Assembly: GCA_026417815.1 (NCBI GenBank)
Contig: JAOACN010000228.1
Coordinates: forward strand, 1 to 9,210
Length of the DNA stretch: 9,210 nt
Direction of reading: 5' to 3'
From: Chloroflexaceae bacterium
GTDB lineage: Bacteria; Chloroflexota; Chloroflexia; Chloroflexales; Chloroflexaceae
Below the pieces are notes generated by a model. It saw only the letters and a program-made list of their open reading frames with translations. It made no database searches and had not been told where the DNA came from. The first letter of the stretch is position 1; every line of letters begins with the position of its first letter. Positions 5,236 through 9,210 of the stretch are shown piece after piece. The translations under genes were made by a program, and so were the position numbers.

Positions 5236-6282
5236 TTAGCTCAGAAGACCCTGGGCATACATCAACTCAGCGTTCAGCACCGAACCGCCCGCGGCGCCGC
5301 GAATGGTGTTGTGGCTCAGACAGACCAGTTTGTAGTCCAGCAGCGGGCACTCCCGCACGCGCCCGACGACCGTGCTCATGCCCCGCCCGGCGTCGCGGTC
5401 GCGCCGCGGCTGGGGCCGGTCGGGTTCGTCGCGCACGATGATCGGCTGCGACGGCGCCGAGGGCAGGTTGAGTTCCTGCGGCAGCGCCCGGAACTCGCGC
5501 AGCGCGGCAAGCACCTCATCGAGGGGTGGCCGGCGCGCAAAGGCGATCGAGAGGCACTCCAGGTGCCCCTCCAGCACCGGCACGCGGTTGCAGTGGGCCG
5601 AAATGGTGATTGGCGCCGCCTCTACCGCCCCGTCGCGGAGCGTGCCGAGCATCTTCTGCGGCTCGGTTTCCACCTTCGGCTCTTCGCCGCCGATGTAGGG
5701 GATGATGTTCTCCATCAGGTCGTAGGAGGGCACCCCCGGGTAGCCCGCGCCCGAGAGGGCCTGCATGCTCACCAGCAGCACCTTCGTCACCCCGAAGGCG
5801 TCGAGCAGCGGCCGCAGGGTCATGGTGGGGCCGGTCGCGGTGCAGTTCGGATTGGCGATGATCGCCCCCGTCCACCCCCGGCGGCGCCGTTGCACACGGA
5901 TCAGATCCAGATGGTCGGGATTGACCTCGGGGATGAGCAACGGCACGTCGGGGTCCATGCGCAGATCCGAGGCATTGGTGCAGACCACGTGCCCGGCGGC
6001 GGCCAGACGCTCTTCGATCGGGCGCGCCGTTTTGCCCGGCAGCGCCGAGAAGACCAGAGGCGTGTCCAGGGCCGCATCTTCGCTTAACACGGGCATGGCC
6101 CGCAGCCGCTCGGGAATCGGCGTGTCGAGCATCCAGCGCGTGACTTCGGCGTAGGGCTGTCCGGCGCTCCGCTCGCTCCCGGTCAGCGCCGTGACTTCGA
6201 ACCAGGGATGCCCCTCAAGCATCTGAATGAAGCGCTGTCCCACCGTCCCCGTGGCGCCCAGCACCGCGACGCGAACCTTCAT
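5236..6282 (-). CDS. asd: Aspartate-semialdehyde dehydrogenase (archaeal/yeast-type)
   Basis: The 348-residue enzyme reduces aspartyl-4-phosphate to aspartate-4-semialdehyde with NADPH in the cytoplasm, the branch point for lysine/diaminopimelate, threonine and methionine synthesis. It opens with the Rossmann loop GATGTVG (9-15), carries the catalytic Cys147 in NPNCTAT (144-150), and has the catalytic His230 in SAHCNRVPVLEGH (228-240). SGAGYPGVPSYD (177-188) and the following IPYIGGEEPKVETE (194-207) are typical of the archaeal/fungal branch and unlike the E. coli type. RGMSTVVGRVR (300-310) is the substrate-binding end region. The length is normal. The start at 6282 is set by AAGGAG about 9 nt upstream; the frame stays open upstream only by running through GC-rich repeats. 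No other lysine or threonine gene is nearby; the HAD gene follows after a repeat. Confidence 0.96.
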   Translation of the reverse strand: MKVRVAVLGATGTVGQRFIQMLEGHPWFEVTALTGSERSAGQPYAEVTRWMLDTPIPERLRAMPVLSEDAALDTPLVFSALPGKTARPIEERLAAAGHVVCTNASDLRMDPDVPLLIPEVNPDHLDLIRVQRRRRGWTGAIIANPNCTATGPTMTLRPLLDAFGVTKVLLVSMQALSGAGYPGVPSYDLMENIIPYIGGEEPKVETEPQKMLGTLRDGAVEAAPITISAHCNRVPVLEGHLECLSIAFARRPPLDEVLAALREFRALPQELNLPSAPSQPIIVRDEPDRPQPRRDRDAGRGMSTVVGRVRECPLLDYKLVCLSHNTIRGAAGGSVLNAELMYAQGLLS

Positions 6283-6301
6283 CGTCTGCTTCTCCTTCCT
6301 G

Positions 6302-6518
6302 AGGTGAACGTAGAGGAAACGGGGTGTTTCCATACCCCGGCGCACCGTAACGCCCCACCCCCCCAGCATCGGTTGGAAGACGGGGAAACCGGGTTTCCCC
6401 GCGCCCCTGCCAGGTGGAAAGAGGAAACCGGGTTTGCCCGTACCTGCGCCCGGCGGAGGATCACGCCCCCCAACACCGGTTGGAAGACGGGGAAACCGGG
6501 TTTCCCCGCGCCCCTGCC
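6302..6518. repeat. Tandem duplication, two units of about 107-110 bp, upstream of asd
   Basis: Unit 1 spans 6302-6411 and unit 2 spans 6412-6518. Both start AGGTG and then contain AGAGGAAAC; their first halves have diverged with small indels. Their last 42 bp (6370-6411 and 6477-6518) are identical. The identical part holds the palindrome GGGGAAACCGGGTTTCCCC followed by GCGCCCCTGCC, the same module as at 5161 and 7345. Unit 1 begins 20 nt upstream of the asd start codon, so both units are transcribed in the asd leader if the promoter at 6568 is used. Confidence 0.75.
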
Positions 6519-6567
6519 GACGTGGCGGGGCTTCGTTCTCCCCTACGTCTGTTGCATCTTTGTCTTC

Positions 6568-6595
6568 ATTATACGTGATGCGCGCGCCAGCAAAA
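6568..6595 (-). promoter_or_regulatory. Probable asd promoter
   Basis: On the minus strand, a perfect TATAAT lies at 6573-6568. The best -35 candidate is TTTTGC at 6595-6590 with a 16-nt spacer, which is a weak match. Transcription would start near 6561, giving a leader of about 280 nt that contains the tandem repeat. This is the only good -10 on this strand upstream of asd. Confidence 0.45.
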
Positions 6596-6635
6596 CGGCG
6601 GTCCCGACCCGGTCCGGGCGCCTGCGGACTTAAAC

Positions 6636-6644
6636 TGTGGATAA
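6636..6644 (-). promoter_or_regulatory. Perfect DnaA box
   Basis: The minus strand reads TTATCCACA at 6644-6636, the consensus DnaA box. It lies in an unusually AT-rich stretch (about 6630-6720) between the divergent asd and winged-helix promoters. No second box is seen close by, so this is not an origin on its own. DnaA-dependent control of a flanking gene, or chance, are both possible. Confidence 0.5.
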
Positions 6645-6683
6645 CAAATAACCATAGTGTGCTAAACATTAAGCAAAACACCC

Positions 6684-6713
6684 CTGGCAGAGCGCCGGTC
6701 GATCGGGTATAAT
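6684..6713 (+). promoter_or_regulatory. Promoter for the winged-helix gene
   Basis: A perfect TATAAT at 6708-6713 is preceded, across 18 nt, by CTGGCA at 6684-6689 (4/6 to TTGACA). Transcription would start near 6720, with a leader of about 170 nt to the start codon at 6893. It lies back to back with the asd promoter. Confidence 0.55.
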
Positions 6714-6892
6714 CTTCATTAAAGTTGTCACCACTCTGCAATGGTCTTGCACGTTACCTATCCCCCCCGGCTAGGTTCTCCCACGCCGCAGGCTCTGCCG
6801 GAGCAGACGGCATAACGCCTGTGCGCGCGCAAGGTGTAATTCCGTCGCCCAGCGGTGATCAACGCCGATCGGACGTGGAAGGAGGCAGGTCG

Positions 6893-7276
6893 ATGATAGA
6901 CCCTGAGGTTCAACGGCTGTTGGAGCAGGCAATTGACACGCCCGTGAAGCTTCATCTGCTCTTGTTGTTTCACGAGAACCCGCGGATGGAAGCAACGCCA
7001 GGGGCTATCACCGACCGATTATGTCGCGACATCTGGAGCGTTTCGCAGGCCCTGCACGAGCTGTGCGACGATGGCATCTTGCTGCGGGCAGCCACGGCTC
7101 ACGGCGAGCCCGTCTATCGCTACGCTCCCCGCGATGAACTGGTCGAGGTGATCCAGCGCCTGGTGCGCAACTACGACGATCCCCTCGAGCGTGAGCAGTT
7201 GCAGCAGTTCATCCGCCAGCTTGCCAGTTATGCGCCCTACCGCCGCTCACCTCAGTGGGGCGTCCAGGTGGCTTAG
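6893..7276 (+). CDS. Small winged-helix DNA-binding protein, unknown target
   Basis: The 127-residue protein reads as a winged helix-turn-helix domain. Helix 1 is at about 5-25 (TPVKLHLLLLF), then comes a helix-turn-helix at about 36-60 (TPGAITDRLCRDIWSVSQALHELCDDG), and a beta-wing at 61-78 (ILLRAATAHGEPVYRYAP). A charged C-terminal helix follows at about 80-112 (DELVEVIQRLV...LEREQLQQFIRQLA) that could dimerise. There are no cysteine clusters, ligand domain or membrane segment. The pattern fits small MarR/ArsR-like regulators, but I do not recognise a named family. The start at 6893 is set by AAGGAGG (6879-6885) with a 7-nt gap; a longer frame from 6725 has no such support. It is a single-gene unit between its own promoter and a strong hairpin at 7381. 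It is divergent from asd, so asd control is one possibility. Confidence 0.75.
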   Translation: MIDPEVQRLLEQAIDTPVKLHLLLLFHENPRMEATPGAITDRLCRDIWSVSQALHELCDDGILLRAATAHGEPVYRYAPRDELVEVIQRLVRNYDDPLEREQLQQFIRQLASYAPYRRSPQWGVQVA

Positions 7277-7344
7277 AGACTATCTTGAACGCCTGACAGC
7301 CGGTTGTGGGGAACGTTGGGGGCGACAAACCTTCGCCCCCGACG

Positions 7345-7364
7345 TGGGAAACCAGGTTTCCCCA
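7345..7364. repeat. GGGAAACCAGGTTTCCC palindrome, repeat module copy
   Basis: TGGGAAACC and GGTTTCCCCA face each other around a single A, followed by TCCCCCTGCC. It is a variant of the module at 5161-5192, 6382-6411 and 6489-6518, and like the 5161 copy it is followed by the GGGAGGGTC hairpin (7381-7415). It starts about 70 nt after the winged-helix gene. Confidence 0.55.
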
Positions 7365-7380
7365 TCCCCCTGCCGCAGGA

Positions 7381-7415
7381 GAGGGTCCGGGAGGGCTACG
7401 CCCTCCCGGACCCTC
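7381..7415 (+). terminator. 16-bp perfect hairpin after the winged-helix gene
   Basis: GAGGGTCCGGGAGGGC (7381-7396) pairs perfectly with 7400-7415 around the loop TAC, followed by CTTAGCTTT. It is the most stable hairpin of the GGGAGGGTC family in the window. Lying 105 nt after the stop codon and just ahead of the dnaJ promoter, it should insulate the two units. The U tract is short, so rho-independent termination is likely but not certain. Confidence 0.6.
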
Positions 7416-7464
7416 CTTAGCTTTGATGCCGCCCGGGCGTCTAACATTCCTCTAACACCAAAAC

Positions 7465-7485
7465 CTTGACAACGCTCCTGTCAAG
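7465..7485. promoter_or_regulatory. HspR-type operator (HAIR-like inverted repeat)
   Basis: CTTGACA (7465-7471) and TGTCAAG (7479-7485) form a perfect inverted repeat with a 7-nt centre. The described HspR-associated inverted repeat (HAIR) of actinobacteria is CTTGAGT-N7-ACTCAAG: same outer CTTGA/TCAAG and same spacing, with changed inner bases. It overlaps the -35 box of the dnaJ-hspR promoter, the expected place for a repressor, and HspR is encoded in this operon. Confidence 0.75.
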
Positions 7486-7495
7486 TCTCTACAAT
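7466..7495 (+). promoter_or_regulatory. Promoter of the dnaJ-hspR operon
   Basis: TTGACA (7466-7471) is a perfect -35 box and TACAAT (7490-7495) a 5/6 -10 box, with an 18-nt spacer. Transcription would start near 7502, giving a leader of about 59 nt. The -35 lies in the left half of the HspR-type operator and the spacer holds the right half, so HspR binding would block RNA polymerase. Confidence 0.8.
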
Positions 7496-7560
7496 CCATA
7501 CCAGCAGGCGCGCGCTCCGCGACGCGCGTCCTGGGATCCGTTCCATGCCGTGAGAAACCC

Positions 7561-8430
7561 ATGAAAGACTACTACCAGGTGCTCGGGGTGAGCCGCAACG
7601 CCAGCGAACAGGAGATCAAGCAGGCCTATCGCAAGCTTGCCCGGATGTACCACCCCGATATTAACCCTGGCGACAAGAAGGCCGAGGCCCGCTTCAAAGA
7701 GATCAACGAGGCCTATGAGGTGCTCTCCGATAAGGAGAAGCGCGAAAAGTACGATCGCTTTGGCAGCGACTGGCGACGCTACGAACAGGCCGGCCCCGGG
7801 GTTGATTTTAGCGGCGCCGATTTCGCCGATCTTTTCGAAACCCTCTTCGGTGGGCGCGCCGGGCGTGGGGGCGGCTTCAATATGCGCATGGACGGGCAGG
7901 ATGTTGAGCAGCCGGTCGAGATCACCCTCGATGAGGCCTTCACTGGCGCCCAGCGCACGCTGCAGTTCTCCAATCCCAATGGCACGCCCCGCACCATTAC
8001 GGTGAAGATCCCCGCCGGCATTGATACCGGCAACCGCGTGCGCGTACCCGGCGAGGGCGCCCCTGGCTTGCACGGCGGCAAACGCGGCGATCTCTACCTG
8101 GTCGTCCGTGTTCAACCCCATCCGCGCTTCGAGCGCAAGGGCGCCGATCTCTACACCCGCGTCGAGGCGCCGCTCTACACCCTGTTGCTCGGCGGCCAGG
8201 TGGCCGTGCCCACCCTCGCGGGCAAGACGCTTAACCTCAGCATCCCTGAGCAAACCCAGAATGGGCGCACCTTTCGCCTCAGCGGCCAGGGTATGCCCCG
8301 GATGCACCATTCTCACCAGCGTGGCGATCTCTACGTGACCGTCAATGCCGTCCTGCCAACCCGCCTGAGCCCGCGCGAACGGGCGCTGTTCGAGGAACTG
8401 CGGCGTATCACGGAGGGCCAACCGGTATGA
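7561..8430 (+). CDS. dnaJ: DnaJ-family co-chaperone without zinc finger (CbpA/type II)
   Basis: The 289-residue protein stimulates DnaK ATPase and delivers unfolded clients. The J domain is at 1-67 with the HPD motif at 31-33 and the usual KFKEINEAYEVLSD-like helix (here RFKEINEAYEVLSD, 44-57). A short Gly/Phe-rich linker follows at about 68-112, then two C-terminal substrate-binding domains at about 116-190 (VEQPVEITLDEAFTGAQRTL) and 195-272 (ADLYTRVEAPLYTLLLGG). The four CxxCxGxG zinc repeats of full DnaJ are absent, making it type II like CbpA. The start ATG at 7561 has only a weak ribosome site (GTGAGA) but is fixed by the J-domain N-terminus MKDYYQVLGV. Its stop overlaps the hspR start. 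No dnaK or grpE is in the window, so this is probably a secondary J protein. Confidence 0.95.
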   Translation: MKDYYQVLGVSRNASEQEIKQAYRKLARMYHPDINPGDKKAEARFKEINEAYEVLSDKEKREKYDRFGSDWRRYEQAGPGVDFSGADFADLFETLFGGRAGRGGGFNMRMDGQDVEQPVEITLDEAFTGAQRTLQFSNPNGTPRTITVKIPAGIDTGNRVRVPGEGAPGLHGGKRGDLYLVVRVQPHPRFERKGADLYTRVEAPLYTLLLGGQVAVPTLAGKTLNLSIPEQTQNGRTFRLSGQGMPRMHHSHQRGDLYVTVNAVLPTRLSPRERALFEELRRITEGQPV

Positions 8431-8726
8431 GCAACGCTGAGCGCACCTACACGATTAAAGTGGCGGCGCGACTCACCGGTATGCACGAACAGAGCCTGCG
8501 AATGTACGAACGCCGGGGATTGGTGCGCCCCGCTCGCAGTAAGGGTAACATCCGCCGCTATAGCGACGCTGATGTTGAACAGATCCGCTTCATCAAGCGC
8601 CTGGTTGATGACCTGGGAGTAAACCTGGCCGGCGTCGAGGTCATCCTCCAGATGCGCCGCCAGGTGATCGAGCTGCGCCAGGAGCTGGAGCGCCTCCAGA
8701 GGTCGTGTGGAGGTGTGGAGGTGTAG
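8427..8726 (+). CDS. hspR: HspR, MerR-family heat-shock repressor
   Basis: The 99-residue protein is a MerR-type regulator. The winged helix-turn-helix is at about 8-75, with the HspR-typical run VAARLTGMHEQSLRMYERRG (12-31), LVRPARSKGNIRRYS (32-46) and DLGVNLAGVEVIL (62-74). A coiled-coil helix at 75-92 would dimerise. It lacks the metal or drug-sensing C-terminus of other MerR proteins. Known HspR proteins repress chaperone operons, with DnaK as co-repressor, and release on heat shock; this is inferred here. It overlaps the dnaJ stop by 4 nt (ATGA), with GGAGG at 8412-8416, so translation is coupled. The HspR-type operator upstream of dnaJ implies autoregulation. Oddly, the last six codons (CGGVEV) and the stop lie inside the octamer array at 8707-8794. 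The DNA-binding core is complete, so the protein should work. Confidence 0.93.
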   Translation: MSNAERTYTIKVAARLTGMHEQSLRMYERRGLVRPARSKGNIRRYSDADVEQIRFIKRLVDDLGVNLAGVEVILQMRRQVIELRQELERLQRSCGGVEV

Positions 8727-8794
8727 AGGTGTGGAGCTGTCTTCTCACCTCCACACCTCCACACCTCCACACCTCCACACCTCCACACCTCCAC
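8707..8794. repeat. Inverted octamer array (4 + 6 units) at the end of hspR
   Basis: The left arm has four head-to-tail copies of GTGGAGGT (8707-8738): two perfect, one with G to A (8725) and one with G to C (8737). An 8-nt spacer, GTCTTCTC (8739-8746), follows. The right arm has six perfect copies of the reverse complement ACCTCCAC (8747-8794). The whole block is 88 bp, exactly 11 octamer periods, and can fold into a stem of about 32 bp. It lies between the converging hspR and permease genes, 8 nt from the permease stop, and could act as a bidirectional terminator. There are no unique spacers, so it is not CRISPR. Confidence 0.9.
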
Positions 8795-8801
8795 CGTCCC
8801 C

Positions 8802-9210
8802 TCACCCCGCCCCGGTGACGTCCCGACGCGCCAGCAGGCGCCAGACGCCATAGCCGAACAGGACGCAATAGGCCGCGACGACCACCATCGCCTGCGTGAG
8901 CGAGGGCAGCGTCGCCAGGTCCAGCCCGCTCGCCAGCACCGTGGGGTCCAGCCCGAACAGCGCCGCGTTCTCCACTACCAGGCGGTTGATGTTCGGCTGG
9001 AGCATCAGGTTCACCAGGAACAGCACGGCGTCGCTGACCATGCCCAGGGAGCTGAGCGATCCGGCGCCTACGTCCAGGGCCAAAAAGATCAGCCCCCCAC
9101 CTGCGCCCGCCAGCGCCGAGCGCCCAAACGCCGCGCAGACAAAGGTCGCCAGGACGTAGGGCAGGATCACGTACAGGCTGCGGAGGATCCCCGCCCCCAG
9201 GGCCAGCAGC
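8802..9210 (-). CDS. ABC-2-type membrane permease, C-terminal part (cut at window edge)
   Basis: The frame is open from the right edge at 9210 to TGA at 8804-8802, giving 135 residues from the start of the readable part. Three hydrophobic stretches are seen: one near the N-terminal end (LLALGAGILRSLYVILPYVLATFVCAAFG), one in the middle (AGGGLIFLALDVGAG), and a last one just before a basic tail (AMVVVAAYCVLFGYGVWRLLARRD). SLYVILPYVLATFVCAAFGRSALAG resembles the 'l.....R.....a' region of ABC-2 or NosY-like permeases with their long loop before the last helix. The topology, with a final helix followed by RRD, fits the cytoplasmic end of such a permease. The ATPase partner is expected upstream, outside the window. 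The substrate is unknown and the family call is moderate. It converges on hspR. Confidence 0.6.
   Translation of the reverse strand, partial: LLALGAGILRSLYVILPYVLATFVCAAFGRSALAGAGGGLIFLALDVGAGSLSSLGMVSDAVLFLVNLMLQPNINRLVVENAALFGLDPTVLASGLDLATLPSLTQAMVVVAAYCVLFGYGVWRLLARRDVTGAG

Noticed and set aside
5194..6087. Plus-strand frame of 297 residues
   Set aside because: Antisense shadow of asd; His/Arg/Gln-rich composition typical of the opposite frame of GC-rich genes.
6636..6644. Replication origin
   Set aside because: Only one DnaA box, and no dnaA, dnaN or box cluster in the window.
6283..6741. Upstream extension of asd
   Set aside because: The frame stays open only through the tandem repeat; the Rossmann start MKVRVAVLGATG and a strong AAGGAG mark 6282.
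7489..8421. Minus-strand frame of 310 residues
   Set aside because: Antisense shadow of dnaJ, covering its own promoter; the dnaJ frame has clear J-domain motifs.
8747..8794. CRISPR-like repeat run
   Set aside because: Uninterrupted octamers without spacers or cas genes; it is a short tandem array.

Overview
The window looks like a chromosomal piece of a high-GC bacterium, most likely a member of Chloroflexota (Chloroflexia, Chloroflexus/Roseiflexus-like). This is inferred from the zinc-finger-less DnaJ plus HspR pair, the archaeal/yeast-type aspartate-semialdehyde dehydrogenase, the sigma70-type promoters and the many GC-rich palindromic intergenic repeats; no rRNA or marker gene confirms it. 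The first 19 bases are not biological: they are the Tn5 mosaic end used in transposase-based sequencing libraries, so the left edge is an untrimmed read end.

Layout. 20-868 (minus): a one-carbon/folate pair, an FchA-like cyclodeaminase/cyclohydrolase followed by folD, which is cut by the adapter. 869-2147: about 1.28 kb without a convincing gene, containing an extended -10 promoter for the folate pair, two miniature elements with inverted ends, a second copy of one of their ends, and a good plus-strand promoter reading towards the next gene. 2148-3185 (plus): a short MgtE-type magnesium channel/transporter with CBS domains but no N domain. 3378-3875 (plus): a membrane-anchored haem-binding protein with a CxxCH motif. 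Two strong hairpins separate it from the convergent 4091-5137 (minus), a HAD-like protein whose motifs appear in a permuted order. 5236-6282 (minus): asd, upstream of the HAD gene on the same strand. 6283-6892: a tandem repeat, divergent promoters and one perfect DnaA box. 6893-7276 (plus): a small winged-helix protein, followed by a 16-bp perfect hairpin. 7466-8726 (plus): a dnaJ-hspR operon whose promoter overlaps an HspR-type inverted repeat. 8707-8794: an inverted array of octamers that supplies the last codons and the stop of hspR. 8802-9210 (minus): the C-terminal part of an ABC-2-type membrane permease, running off the right edge.

How it works together. The clearest regulatory unit is dnaJ-hspR: HspR, the second gene, probably represses its own operon through the CTTGACA-N7-TGTCAAG operator over the -35 box. 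The folate pair is a second small operon, interconverting methylene-, methenyl- and formyl-tetrahydrofolate. The other genes are housekeeping or orphan genes with no visible joint function. I see no defence system, CRISPR array, phage genes or transposase gene. The most unusual items are the possible circular permutation in the HAD protein, the octamer array that ends hspR, the HspR operator variant, and the miniature inverted-repeat elements.
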